Part shown: positions 1 to 11,740 of the stretch, piece after piece
How the letters are laid out: every line of letters begins with the position of its first letter
How positions within the stretch are numbered: the first letter of the stretch is position 1
DNA from: Chloranthus sessilifolius
Lineage: Eukaryota; Streptophyta; Magnoliopsida; Chloranthales; Chloranthaceae
DNA length: 64,000 nt
Assembly (NCBI GenBank): GCA_021018995.1
Contig: CM037590.1
Coordinates: forward strand, 37,636,287-37,700,286
Direction of reading: 5' to 3'
Translations under genes and position numbers: made by a program
Notes under the pieces: model-generated
What the model was told of the DNA's origin: nothing
Databases searched by the model: none
What the model saw: only the letters and a program-made list of their open reading frames with translations

Positions 1-1201
1 GAGAATTAGAAATTAAGGAGATAGGAGATTAGAGTTTTAATTTTTTGCTTTTCTTTTTCATAGTTAGACATAGAAATAGGGAGTTTTTATTTATTCATTT
101 TTGAGAGCTTTGTTCCTTTAATTTCCAGTACTCATTCTTCCAGTTTATTATATTTTTGCTCAAGTTTATTCCTGTATTATTCTCGTTCTTGAAGACCATC
201 GTACTTTTGAATCAGAGTAATTTCTTTTGAAGTTGAGGTATTTTTAATTCATTAAATTAATGTTATTTTATCTTCCTTATTTATTTATGTCATTTAATTG
301 TAATATATGTGGCTAAATTCATAAGGATGGAGATCTAATGATTCCCATCCGAGAGATGTACTTTTAATAATATAAATTTAGGATTAAAATATGAGATCTT
401 ATTTTATGATTGTTGTGCTATCAAGAACGGATGAAATCTCCGCCACTAACCGGGATCGCGTGTGCCGAGCCATGCCCGGGATCTCATATCTGTGACGGTA
501 AGTTTACCCAATCATTGTTATATGGTCTTTTTGTTTTCATCGTGTGGATCTAATTACGATTATGATCCGGAATCGAGTGTGCCGAGCCATGCCCTGGATC
601 ATGGATCTATAATGGTAATTTTATCTTAATTACTCCCTAATATGAAATCGAGTGTGTCGAGCCATGCCCTTGATTTCAGATCTATGGTAGTATTATTGTT
701 GAAATTTTTACCCACTTTGGGGATAATTTTTATTTGAACCTGAGATCAAGTGTGTCAAGCCATGCCCTTGATCTCAGATCTATATATGAAAATAATCTAA
801 GTCCTGATTGCAGGGATGCAACGTGGAACCTATCGGAGTTTTTTACCATTTATCTTTCATAAAAGATATTTGTTCTCAATGGTATATCTCATAGTTTAAT
901 CCGTAAATTTGTATTATGGGAAGAACGGACCAAAGATGGGAGGATTTAGTATCTTCATCTTTATCTTTATTTTTGAATTATCAGTTAAGTTTTAGTTTGT
1001 AGTTAGTAATTATCATCTCATCAAATCACCTAAATCATAAGACTGGTAGAATACTGTTAGATTTTAGTAGATTTCTGGAATTACTTGTCTTTTTTAGATC
1101 TTTCAAAATTAGTGATCGTGGGAACGATCTCGTACTCTGCACCCACTATATACAATCTGATTCGTGCACTTGCAAGTAAAATATCACAATTAAAATTCAC
1201 A
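1..1201 (+). repeat. 5' LTR (last 1201 bp)
   Basis: Aligns base for base with 10540-11740, the last 1201 bp of the 3' LTR, with scattered substitutions (a few percent by eye, densest in the first 400 bp). The terminal CA is at 1200-1201, followed shortly by the primer site. The missing first 539 bp lie left of the window. Confidence 0.95.
451..776 (+). repeat. Four hairpin units with a shared loop in the 5' LTR
   Basis: Four units lie at about 451-486, 568-602, 643-678 and 741-776. Each has a conserved 16-nt core (TGTGYCRAGCCATGCC) flanked by arms that differ between units but pair within each unit. Unit 4 pairs TGAGATCAAG (741-750) perfectly with CTTGATCTCA (767-776). Unit 3 pairs TGAAATCGAG (643-652) with CTTGATTTCA (669-678) with one G-T pair. 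Units 1 and 2 pair imperfectly. The same four units recur in the 3' LTR. Confidence 0.8.
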
Positions 1202-1210
1202 TTAAGTTTT

Positions 1211-1227
1211 TGGCGCCGCTGCCGGGG
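1211..1227 (+). promoter_or_regulatory. Primer binding site, tRNA-Asp type
   Basis: TGGCGCCGCTGCCGGGG lies 9 bp after the LTR end. It is complementary to the 3' end of plant tRNA-Asp (ending in CCCCGGCAACGGCGCCA) with one mismatch. This is the minus-strand primer site used by Athila-lineage elements. Confidence 0.9.
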
Positions 1228-2110
1228 ATTAAATTAAGAAAATCTAAATTTTTGGTAGACAGTAAATTTTAGGAATTTTCGGAGATTAAAATAATATTTC
1301 TGCTTTTTAAAAATAAATAAATAAATAAATAATAAAATAAAATTTTTTTAGGAGTTTATTTTCCTCTTTTAGATATTTTGTAGGATTTTCTAAAATCTAG
1401 TTATTAATTTTTGTGGGACTACTTGCTTTAGGCTTTGTAGGAATCTTTCTATTCTCTCCCTTCTTTTTCTCTTTTAGGTAAGATTTTATAGGATTTTGTA
1501 GGATTGTCTTTAGGTTTTGAAATTTAAATTTTATATTTTAATTTTTGAATTTAATTTTTATTTTTGAAATTCGAATTAAAAAAAAATATATATATATATT
1601 TTAAATTAGAATTTTAATTTTAATTTTTTAAAAAAAATTATTTTAAATTTGATTCTTAATTTTAATTATTAAAAAAAAAAATTTAATTTTTGGATTTTTG
1701 CTTTGCAAAATCTTCTTTCCCTTATTTTTCTCTCTTAGGTAAGTATTTTTTTTTAGGAGTCTTTTAGGAAGTTGAGATTTTGAGGCTTTTTATTTTAGAT
1801 TTTGTAAGAGACTTTTAGGAAGTTGAAATTCTTAGACTTCTTATTTTAGATTTTGTAGGAGTCTTTTTAGGAAGTATAGATTTTTAGGATACCTTCCTTA
1901 AGAAATATAGGAATCTTTTATTCTTTCCCTTATTTTTTTCTTTTAGATAAGATTTTGTAGGATTGCCATTAGGTTTAAAATTTGAATTTTTAATTTTAAT
2001 TTTTGAAATTCGAATTTAAAAAAAAAATAAAAAAAAAATAAAAAAATTTAAAATTTAATTTAAATTCAAATTTTAATTTTAATTAAAAAAAAATTAGAGA
2101 TAGGAATTTG

Positions 2111-2141
<31 letters not shown>

Positions 2142-2202
2142 TTTTTTTTTTAATTTTCTTGAGGTTTTCCTGCCCGAAACCTCCGCTCTGTGCGTCATTT
2201 GC
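1228..2202 (+). other. Untranslated leader of the Athila element
   Basis: AT-rich with homopolymer A and T runs. A degenerate direct repeat built on TTTTAGGAAGTTGA-like and GATTTTGTAGGAG-like words lies at about 1745-1890, in units of roughly 60-70 bp. No coding capacity is visible before the gag start at 2203. Confidence 0.7.
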
Positions 2203-3865
2203 ATGTACACTAGGTCTTCTAAAGAAAGAACTTTAGAGCCTTTAAATTCAGAGATCGAACGTGTTTGCCGGTCAAATCGTAAGGACGCTAGATCAAGGCA
2301 GAAATTTTCAAGGGAATCATCTACTGAAGTTAGTATGACTGACAACATGAATGGGCAACTTGAACAAGAGGAAGAACCAACATTGAGAGAACTGTTCTCT
2401 CCGTTCACTACAAATACCCCATCATGCATTGTAAACCCCGCCACATCTGGTGGCCGGTTTGAAATTCGTACAAATGTCATTCAAATCCTTCCAATCTTTC
2501 ATGGCATGGAGAGAGAAGATCCATACCAGCACGTCAAAGACTTTGTCGAAGTTTGCTCATCTGTTTACCAAAACTTCAACGAAGAATCTGTTAGGCTACG
2601 CTTGTTTCCTTTCTCTATAAAGGATAAAGCAAAAGCCTGGTTAAACTCTCTACCATCGGGATCCATAACCTCAGGATCGGGATGGTCAAAAAGTTTCTGT
2701 CAAAGTTCTTCCCTATGGCGAAGACTAATGTCCTTAGACGTGGAATCACGGATTTCACGCAAGAGGAAGATGAGAGATTATATGAAGCTTGGGATAGATT
2801 CATGGATCTCTTACTCAAATGTCCACACCATGGATACTCAAAGTGGAGACTGGTTCAGTGTTTCTACAATGGACTGAGTCAACCAAATAGACATCTGGTG
2901 GAGTCAATGAATGGCGGAGGATTCCTGAGTCTTAAGGAAACTGAATCTTATGCTTTCCTAGAAAAGCTTGCTGAGGATTCTCAGCACTGAGATTTCACAA
3001 AGACTCGAGAACAACCAGTCAAGCCCGTGATCAAGCCGTGAGTTCAACCAAGAAAGGAGGACTATACGTAGTAAAGGATTCCCCGGATTTGATGGCTAAA
3101 ATTGATTTCCTCACTCAACAAGTGGAGGAATTGAAATTAAAGAAGAATGTGCATATGGTAAATACACAACCTGAGCCATGTTCAATTTGTGCAAGTCCAA
3201 TGCATATGGCAGATGATTGTCCTTCAATGCAGAACTATCATGAAGACACATCTGAACAGCTAAATGTTGTGAATAATTATGGGTGGAATCAAGGAAACAT
3301 TTTCAATGAGAATAACCCAAATAGCTGGAGAAACCACCCAAATTTCTCATGGAAATAAGAGAATCAAAGAATACAACCCATGAAGCAGAGGACGAACTTT
3401 TATCCCCAACAAAATTTTAACCAAGGACCGCAGCAGAACTACGGTCAAGGGCAATTTCAGCAGCAAGGGTTCAATAACCCGAATCAATTTCAATACAATC
3501 AGAATCAAGTTGGGCAGCCAAGGCAAATGAACCAGAATTTTCAGTTTGCACAACCAATGGGAGGTTATCAAAACCAACCACAGTAAAATTTTGTACCAAT
3601 ATTTCCACCACCTGGATTTAACATTCCACAGGGAAATACAGCCCAAAGTCCTCATACACAAACTCCTTCTACTGGGGACCTGATGAAACTCATTCATTCT
3701 CACACATCCTCAATCTCTAAAATAGAGACCCAAATTAGGCAATTGGCCACTTTTCTCTGTGAAAGAGAAAAAGGATCGTTTCCGAGCCAACTAGTTCCTA
3801 ACCCAAGGGGCCAAATGGTTGTTGAACAAACATCAACTTCAACACAAGAGGATGATCAACAATAA
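2203..3865 (+). pseudogene. gag: Retrotransposon gag (capsid/nucleocapsid), broken
   Basis: The start at 2203 gives the MYTRSSKER opening, like the M-x-TRSS starts of Athila gags. The capsid-like part (retrotransposon-gag type, with GMEREDPYQHVKDF and AKAWLNSLPSGSI) runs to about 2675. A frameshift near 2675-2685 then moves it to the frame of 2682-2990. A stop at 2988-2990 sits where this family usually has QW, consistent with TGG to TGA. A further frame (3038-3358) carries a CX2CX4HX4C zinc knuckle (about 3178-3220), then a Q/N-rich tail with stops near 3356, 3584 and 3863. In life it would form the cytoplasmic particle and bind the element RNA; this copy cannot make a full protein. Confidence 0.88.
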
Positions 3866-4848
3866 ATTCGGGCGATCACAATATTAAGATCTGGAAAGCA
3901 GGTCGATAACAAAGTAGTATTGCCAGAGGAGGAGGAAAAGTCTGATGGAGAGAAGAAATCTGAGGAGAAAGAAGAAATTGATGATAAAGTACAAGCAAAA
4001 GAAACATCAGAAGAAAAGAGTGAACAGAAGAGAAGTTTTGTTCCTAAAGCGTCGTACCCGTAAAGATTGATGGCACCACTGAAAAATCACGATGTGGAAG
4101 GAATAAATGAGATTTTTAAGTAATTAAAAATTAATATTCCTTTCCTAGATGCCATCCACCAAGTGCCGGCTTATGCTAAAATTTTGAAGGAATTGATCAC
4201 AATTAAAAGAAAGATAAATATTCCGAAAAAGGCTTTTTTAGCCGAGCAAGTTAGTTCAGTGTTACAAGCAAAGCTCCCGATCAAATACAAGGACCCAGGT
4301 GGTCCTACAATCTCGATCATCATCGGCGATAACCGTATTGATTAGGCCCTTTTGGATTTAGGAGCAAGTGTCAACTTGTTGCCTTATTCTGTGTACAAGG
4401 AGCTCGAATTGGGAGAACTTAAGGCCACTGCGATGACCCTTCGCTAGTCGATCAAATCCAGAAGATCCCTCGAGGAATTGTGAAAGATGTCCTCATCAAG
4501 GTGGATTCTTTCTACTTTCCTGTGGATTTTGTTGTTTTGGACACTGAACCAGCATCAAATTTGAAGAATAACATTCCAGTGATTCTAGGAAGACCTTTCC
4601 TAGCAACCTCCAATGCGTTGATTAATTGTCGCAACGGGATCATGAATCTGTCATTCGGGAATATGACAGTGGAACTCAACATTTTTAATATTGCCAAGCA
4701 GCCCATGGAGGATGATGAACATGCAGAAGCATGCATACTCGATGAAATCATAGAAGAAATATTTCATGCATCTGAGATTGACGATCCTTTAGCAGCTTGT
4801 CTCGCACATGTTGGAGAGAATTTTGATGTGGATCAACTGATCTAAGAA
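3866..4848 (+). pseudogene. Retrotransposon protease and gag-pol linker, broken
   Basis: A charged Glu/Lys-rich linker (3890-4060) is followed by a conserved Athila stretch (AYAKILKELITIKRKI, 4169-4216). The aspartic protease signature ALLDLGASVN is at about 4346-4375, with the catalytic Asp in DLGAS. Stops occur at about 4061, 4121 and 4343, where Gln codons are expected. A frameshift near 4443 moves the rest to the frame of 4480-4845, which reads on into the IPVILGRPFLAT flap-like region. The family's job is to cleave the gag-pol polyprotein. This copy is inactive because the motif is cut off from its flanks. Confidence 0.85.
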
Positions 4849-6500
4849 GTGAATCACATGTTGGACTCCACACCACGTCTGGGAGAAGAAAAGGAAATAG
4901 AGTGTGGAACTCAAATTGAATTAATCAAGGAAAAGCCGAAAGAGGAGGAGAAAGTGTCCTTAGAACTTAAACCTCTTCCGAAAAATCTCAAGTATGTCTA
5001 CCTGGGGGAGAATGAAACTCAACCCGTTATAATATCATCAACATTGGATGCGCATCAAGAAGGCCAACTCATGAATGTACTCAAAGAGCACAAAAGTGCC
5101 CTCGGTTGGTCGATAAAAGATATCAAAGGCATTAGCCCCACGGTTTGTATGCATCGAATCCATTTGGAAGACAATGCTAAGCCTTATAGGGAACCACAGA
5201 GGAGACTAAACCCTATAATGCAAGATGTGGTCCGAAATGAGGTAATCAAACTTCTAGATGCTGGAATTATATACCCCATCTCTGACAGTAAATGGGTCAG
5301 CCCCACACAAGTGGTCCCTAAGAAATCGGGAGTCACAATGGTGAAGAATGAGGAAAATATACTAGTCCCTACAAAAATTCAAACAGGGTGGAGAGTGTGC
5401 ATTGATTATCGAAAGTTAAATTTGATGACGAGAAAATATCACTTTCCTCTTCCGTTTATCGATCAGATGTTGGAAAGATTGGCCGGGCATGAGTACTATT
5501 GCTTCCTCGATAGCTATTCCGGGTATAACCAAATAGTCATTGCACCTGAGGATCAGGAGAAGACCACTTTCACATGTCCTTTTGGTACTTTCTCCTACTG
5601 ACGAATGCCGTTTGGGCTTTGTAATGCACCAGCTACATTCCAAAGATGTATGCTGAGTATTTTTTCGGATATGGTCGAGCGATTCCTCGAGATCTTCATG
5701 GACGACTTCTCGATCCATGGAAACAGTTTTGCTGACTGTTTGAATCATTTGTCACTAGTGCTTGAACGATGCCAAGAGAAGAACCTTGTTCTTAACTGGG
5801 AAAAATGTCACTTCATGGTTAAAGATGGCATTGTTTTGGGACATATCATATCGTCCCAGGGTATCGAGGTCGACAAGGCCAAAGTTGATTTAATTGCCAA
5901 TCTACCACCACCTAGGACAGTGAAAGAAATCAGATCTTTTCTGGGACACGCCGGTTTTTATTGACGTTTTATTGAAGATTTCAGTAAGATAGCGTGACCT
6001 CTATGCAACTTACTTTCAAAGGATGCTCCATTCCTCTTTAATGATAAATGTTTGCAAGCCTTTGAAACCATTAAGGCCGAATTGATAAAAGCTCCAATAA
6101 TTCAATCTCCGAACTGGGACTTCCCGTTCGAAATCATGTGCGATGCCTCTGATTATGCAATCGGAGCTGTTCTGGGACAACAAATAGAAAAATTACCGCA
6201 TGTAATCTACTATGCGAGTCGTACTCTCAACGATGCCTAGTTGAACTACTCGACCACCGAAAAGGAACTTTTGGCAGTAGTTTTCGCGTTGGATAAATTT
6301 TGATCCTATTTATTAGGATCTAAAGTCGTGGTATTCACAGATCACGCTGCTCTGCGTTATCTGTTCGCTAAGAAAGATGCTAAAGTACGTTTAATCAGAT
6401 GGATCTTATTGTTGCAAGAGTTCGATCTGGAGATCAAAGATAAGAAAGGCTCAGAAAATGTGGTGGCAGATCACTTGTCACGAATAATTATTGAGAGATC
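4849..6500 (+). pseudogene. Retrotransposon reverse transcriptase and RNase H, broken
   Basis: RT motifs in order: WVSPTQVVPKKSG (about 5293-5331), WRVCIDYRKLN, then a stop at 5599-5601, then RMPFGLCNAPATFQ (from 5602) and the catalytic FMDD (about 5698-5709). Further stops are at 5962-5964, about 5994, 6238-6240 and 6301. The RNase H part begins with FEIMCDASDYAIGAVLGQ (about 6130-6185), has YSTTEKELLAVV (from 6247) and [11 protein letters not shown] (from 6334), and ends with ADHLSRI. Four TGA stops stand where Arg (CGA) is usual and one TAG where Gln (CAG) is usual. The YMDD-type site is intact, but the frame is interrupted at least five times. Confidence 0.93.
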
Positions 6501-7863
6501 TGACGAGCCTGTTCCGATTTTGGAGCACTTCCCGGACGAACAGTTGTTCAGGATTGATTGCCCACCTTGGTATGCGGATCTTGTCAATTATCTAGTCACC
6601 GAGAAATTACCTCACCATTGGTCGAAGAATGAGAAATCCATTTTCTTAGCTTGGGTGAAACACTACTTTTTCGAAGATCCGTACTTATTCAAATATTGTC
6701 CTGATCAAATCATACGGCGATGTATTCCTGAGTCTGAGCAACCACGAATCATCTCGTTCTGTCATGAGTTGCCTTGTGGAGATCACTTTAGTTCTAAAAA
6801 GACTGCCGCAAAGATCTTTCAAAGTGGTTTTTACTGGCCGACGATCTTTAAGGATTGTCATCAGCATTGCAAATCTTATCACAGCTGTCCAATGCTGGGC
6901 CGAATTTCAAAGCGCAACATGATGCCGCTCAATCCAATTTTAGAAGTTGAATTATTTGATGTTTGGGGGATCGATTTTATGGGTCCTTTCCCGAATTCGT
7001 TTGAAAATACGTTCATTCTTGTCGGTGTTGATTATGTCTCGAAATGTGTAGAGGCTGTGGCGTGTAAATCGAATGATCATAGAGTAGTGATCAAATTTCT
7101 CAAGGATCAAGTGTTTTCTCATTTTGGTATTCCAAAGGCGATAATCAGCGATGGTGGAAAGAACTTTTATAATAAAGTGTTCACCCAATTAATGAAGAAA
7201 TATGGTGTCACGCACAAAGTCGCTACGCCATACCATCCTCAGACAAGTGGCCAAGTTGAAGTCTCTAATCGGGAACTTAAGCGGATTTTAGAAAAGACAA
7301 TCCATCCGAATCGTAAAGATTGGTCGCTAAAGTTGAATGACACTCTATGGGCGTATCGAACGGCGTTTAAAACTCCGATTGGCATGTCGACGTATCTGTT
7401 GGTCTTTGGTAAAGGATGTCACCTCCAGGTTGAGCTGGAACATCGAGCATTTTGAGCCATTAAGTCATTAAATTTTGATCTCTTGCAATCTGGTGCCCAA
7501 ACGGGTTTTCAAATAAATGAATTAGAAGAAATCCGTGCTGATGCCTATGACTGTGCTAAATCGTACAAGGACCGTATGAAATAGGTTCATGATCACTCTA
7601 TTCTACGAAAATCTTTCGTTGTTGGTCAACAGGTTCTACTTTATAATTTCCAACTTCATCTATTTTCGGGAAAACTAAAAACCCGTTGGAGTGGCTCTTT
7701 CAAAATCTCTCGCATACTCCCCAATGGGGCAGTTGATATTATCAACCCGAAACACGGGAATGTTTTTCGAGTTAACGGTCAACGATTGAAACCGTTCCTT
7801 GAGAATGCAATTGCATTCTCTGACACTCTTCCTTTGAGTGATCCAATTGCTCACCCTGATTGA
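6501..7863 (+). pseudogene. Retrotransposon integrase, broken
   Basis: The HHCC zinc-binding part lies at about 6760-6890 (H in CHELPCGDH, then HCKSYHSCP). The DDE catalytic core follows: Asp in [11 protein letters not shown] (about 6970), Asp in IISDGGKNF (about 7145) and Glu in [11 protein letters not shown] (about 7255). A stop at 7453-7455 replaces an expected Trp (TGG to TGA), and a TAG near 7582 an expected Gln or Arg codon. The C-terminal chromatin-proximal part (KTRWSGSFKI, RLKPF) runs to the natural stop at 7861-7863. The catalytic triad is preserved in a readable stretch from 6328 to 7455, but the protein has no intact start or end. Confidence 0.93.
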
Positions 7864-9987
7864 GCAATTCACAAGGTCGAGCTATCGACTTTAAATTAGC
7901 GCTCATTGGGAGGCAACCCAATTTTGTGTAATTTCTTTTCGAAAAAAAAAAAAAAAAATTCTAATTTCTTTTTAGGATTTAGGATTTAGGATTTATTAGT
8001 TTTTAGTTTAGTTAGGTTGTTTTTATTTCCCTAAATAGTGTAGCCATATTACCTTTAATAAATTTTTAGTTTTGTTGGTTGGTCATGTTTCAACTTAATG
8101 CACCTCTTCTCTGCACCTGATTTTTGTGTTGAGGTACTTTTCAACAGGTTTGGGGGTGCAATACCTATTTCAATCAATGAGGACATTGTCATCTTTCGGT
8201 TTGAGGGTATGGTTATCTATTTTGCGTCACTTAATTTTTTAAAATTATAAAAAATAATAATAATAATAATAAAGAAAATTAATTTTGAAGTCATCATGCA
8301 CATTATTTTGCGATTGTTTTCAAACTTTAGTTGATGATGCATGTGAATTTAATTTTGAGAATACTGATGTCATATTCTGATTACTTGTATCTAAGATGAT
8401 GAAGCTTAATGTGATATTTTGTGGATAATTTTGAAATTCGTGCTTAGAATTTTTACACTTATATCAAGCTAAGACTTAGAAATCAATGAACTATTTTAAA
8501 TGTTGAATCTTAGGTTCTTAGTGGAGACTAAACCTAGTGAGCTTTAGAGCTAATTTCTCGTCATTGATGAGTGAATACATAAACTCGGAGTTTTCTTTGA
8601 ATACGAATTACTTTGCATGATCTCATACACTTTACTTTGGCTTGTGACTTTGCATGAAATCAAATTCATATCATTATGTTAGAATGTACTGTATATCTAC
8701 TCAAGACAAATAGGCAAGGTTACCATCTTTTAAGGATATGATTGAAGGCCATCTTTGGCTCGTTTGTGCTTAAAATATCTCACCTTATATAAATTTATCC
8801 TTCTAGTACCCCTTTGAGCCTATTGAAAAATTTACCTTTATATATTTTTTGATAAGCCACGTTAACCTTTAACGCTTCACAATTTCTGAAAATTCAAGCT
8901 TTACCCTTTTTATTTCTGAGAAATTAGGAACGAGGGATGAGAGTGAACGAAAAGAGAGTAACTGGAGAGTTATTGAGTTGTGGTGTTTACTGAGAGTGTA
9001 TGGCAAAAATATAAAAGAAAAAAGGGGGAGAAAAAGAAAAAGAAAATTGTAAAAAATAATGAAAAATATGAGGTGCTTCAAGAAAAGGAAATTCAAAAGA
9101 AAAAGAAAGTTGAGAAAAATAGAAGAATATTGAGAAAAATAGTGAGAGATTAGAAAAGAAAAAGAAGAGAAATAGAAAAATCAAAAAGGTGTTTCCTTTC
9201 CGATTTCTCATAAATTTTGAATCCCAACTTTCCTTCCTTTCTTATCCGTTCCTGAGCCCCATTACAACCCTACAAAAAGACCTTCATGATCTGATCTTGC
9301 ATTGGTAACTGCCTTGTGGAGAGTGAATATGTGATACTTATGACACTTGATATGACATGCTTAGGATATACAAGTACCTTCTTATGAGATTTATTTTTGT
9401 TCATTGATTGCATCGTGTTTCATTTATCATATGAGACCTTTTTATTTGCTTTGTATTAATCTCTCACATATGTGTGAAAACTTACCCATCATCGGAGTGA
9501 TTTTATTTTAAGAGTATACCTAAAGTGATGATTGAGTCTAAACAACAGGTCCGACGGTTTCTCGTTTGAACTAGTTCTGAGATGGATGAATTTTGGTTTG
9601 GGTATGCACACACTTCACGTTTAAGCATGAATGGATGAGTTATCTAATGATTTGAGCATTAGACTAATTTGAATGGATGCTAGTATGATTAGTATAACAT
9701 TGTTATTTAAAATTGCGGATTCGTATATTGAATTGATTAATGATTTTGAGTTTTGAATGGTATATATGTTATCAAAATCATATTTTGAAAACTCAATTTT
9801 ATCGATGATTTCAAAAATGTATTGAAGTTTGTGGGTAACTTCACTGTAAACCCTCAGGAGACAACTCCTCCACTAGGGATCACCTAGGGGTTTAAAGGCT
9901 TATTGCACATGCTAAGTGCAATCTTGTTCCCTACGAAAGTGGCATTTATTATCTTTAGTTTGCTTTGCTCGAGGACTAGTAAAGTGT
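7864..9987 (+). other. Non-coding spacer between pol and 3' LTR
   Basis: About 2.1 kb with no readable gene, the place where some Athila elements carry an env-like gene. GAGGACATTGTC (8179-8190) is a short motif I associate with the post-pol region of plant gypsy elements. A strongly purine-rich block lies at about 8935-9190. Two PPT-like strings occur early (8146-8159 and 8197-8210). The final 100 bp contains GAGGACTAGTAAAGTGTAGG just before the PPT. No env-like protein is recognisable. Confidence 0.7.
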
Positions 9988-10000
9988 AGGTTTGGGGGTA
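9988..10000 (+). promoter_or_regulatory. Polypurine tract next to the 3' LTR
   Basis: AGGTTTGGGGGTA directly precedes the TG at 10001 that begins the 3' LTR. It primes plus-strand DNA synthesis in this family. The T triplet inside is usual for the related plant elements I know. Confidence 0.75.
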
Positions 10001-10510
10001 TGATGAGTACTGAAATATGATGATATTTCACCCCTAAATATCTATATTTAGCTGTCCGATGAAGGCTATCTGATGAGAATTATTAGATTTGAAGTGTTTC
10101 AGGTAAATACAAGCCAAGTGTGGAAAACAGCCCAAGAATTCTGAAAATAATGTCAAAACACTGTAACTTTGGGTCATCGAGAACTTGGTGTGACTTGTGG
10201 CTAAATTTAGACCTTCAAGACGGCCGAATTATAAAATTATCAAAATACAAAAGTTGTAGATCTTTTCGTCAGATTTCCAATGGCATAAGAATCACCTTAA
10301 TCCAAGTTCGGGACAGAACATTATGGCTGAAATACCAAAGTAGTGTCTGATACAAAAAGTGTGCTGAAATTTACGGATTTCTGGGGGTCGATTAATCGAG
10401 GAGAAGGAGAGTCTGACACGGAATTGACTACTTTAAAGCTGATTTTGATCCTATTGGGTCGATTAATCAACCCTAAATTGGCGGCTGGGGAGACTTCTGC
10501 GACCGGAAAT

Positions 10511-10540
10511 CTATTTAAAGCGACTCAAACACTTCGAGGG
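10511..10540 (+). promoter_or_regulatory. Putative LTR promoter (TATA-like box)
   Basis: CTATTTAAAG at 10511-10520 is a plausible TATA-like box. Transcription would then start near 10540-10550, placing the hairpin array and primer site in the transcribed R/U5 part. The equivalent site of the 5' LTR lies outside the window. Confidence 0.4.
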
Positions 10541-10989
10541 AGAATTAGAAATTAGGGAGATAGGAGATTAGAGTTTTAGTTTTTTACTTTTCTTTTTCAT
10601 AGTTAGACATAGAAATAGAGAGTTTTTATTTATTCCTTTTTGAGAGCTTTGTTCCTTTAATTTCCAGTACTCATTCCTCCAGTTTATTATATTTTTGCTC
10701 AAGTTTATTCCTGCATTATTCTCGTTCCTGAAGACCATCGTACTTTTGGATCAAAGTAATTTCTTTTGAAGTTGAGGTATTTTTAATTCATTAAATTAAT
10801 ATTATTTTCTCCTCCTTATTTATTTATGTCATTTAATTAGAATATGTGTAGCTAAATTCATAAGAATGAGGATCTAATGATTTTCATCAGAGAGATGTAC
10901 TTTTAATAATATAAATTTAGGATTAAAATATGAGATCTTATTTTATGGTTGTTGTGCTATCAAGAACGGATGAAATCCCCGCCACTAAT

Positions 10990-11315
10990 CGGGATCGCGT
11001 GTGCCGAGCCATGCCTGGGATCTTAGATCTGTGACGGTAATTTTACCCAATCATTGTTATATGGTCTTTTTGCTTTCATCGTGTGGATCTAATTACGATT
11101 ATGATCCGGGATCGAGTGTGCCGAGCCATGCCCTGGATCTTGGATCTGTAATGGTAATTTTATCTTAATTACTTCCTAATCTGAAATCGAGTGTGCCGAG
11201 CCATGCCTTTGATTTCAGATCTATGGTGGTATTATTATTAAAAAATTTACCCACTTTGGGGATGATTTTTATTTGAACCTAAGATCAAGTGTGTCGAGCC
11301 ATGCCCTTGATCTCA
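10990..11315 (+). repeat. Four hairpin units with a shared loop in the 3' LTR
   Basis: The same four units as in the 5' LTR, at a constant offset of 10539. Unit 4 arms are at 11280-11289 and 11306-11315, with one arm base changed relative to the 5' LTR. In unit 2 the left arm reads GGGATCGAG, which pairs better with its right arm than the 5' LTR copy does. Confidence 0.8.
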
Positions 11316-11740
11316 GATCTATATATGAAAATCATCTAAGTCCTGATTGCAGGGATACAACGTGAAACCTATCGGGGTTTTTGATCATTTATCTTCCATA
11401 AAAGATATTTGTTCTCAATGGTATATCTCATAGTTTAATCCGTAAATTTACATTATGGGAAGAACGGACCAAAGATGGGAGGATTTAGTATCTTCATCTT
11501 TATCTTTATTTTTGAATTATCAGTTAAGTTTTAGTTTGTAGTCAGTAATTATCATCTCATCAAACCACCTAAATCATAAGACTGGTAGAATACTGTTAGA
11601 TCTTAGTAGATTTCTGGAATTGCTTGTCTTTTTTAGATCTTTCAAAATTAGTCCTCGTGGAAACGATCTCGTACTCCACACCCACTATATACAATCTGAT
11701 TCGTGCACTTGCGAGTAAAATATCACAATTAAAATTCACA

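Larger units (their letters stand above)
1..11740 (+). mobile_element. Athila-type Ty3/gypsy LTR retrotransposon, 5' end cut by the window
   Basis: The order is LTR, primer site, gag, protease, RT, RNase H, integrase, long non-coding spacer, PPT, LTR, all on the plus strand. The domain order puts it in Ty3/gypsy. The tRNA-Asp primer site, the DLGAS protease motif and the long spacer after pol are what is known of the Athila lineage. The window starts 539 bp into the 5' LTR, so the full element would be about 12.3 kb. Every coding domain has stops or frameshifts, so it cannot move on its own. The left target-site duplication is outside the window. Confidence 0.93.
10001..11740 (+). repeat. 3' LTR, complete (1740 bp)
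   Basis: Begins TGATGAGTACTG and ends AAAATTCACA, so it has the usual TG...CA ends. Its last 1201 bp pair with the 5' LTR at 1-1201. A small perfect inverted repeat TGAAATAT/ATATTTCA lies at 10011-10030. The four hairpin units recur at about 10990-11315. Confidence 0.93.

Noticed and set aside
8869..9211. Possible env-like membrane protein on the minus strand of the Athila spacer
   Set aside because: The Phe/Leu-rich frames arise from a purine-rich block read in reverse, and an env gene would be on the plus strand.
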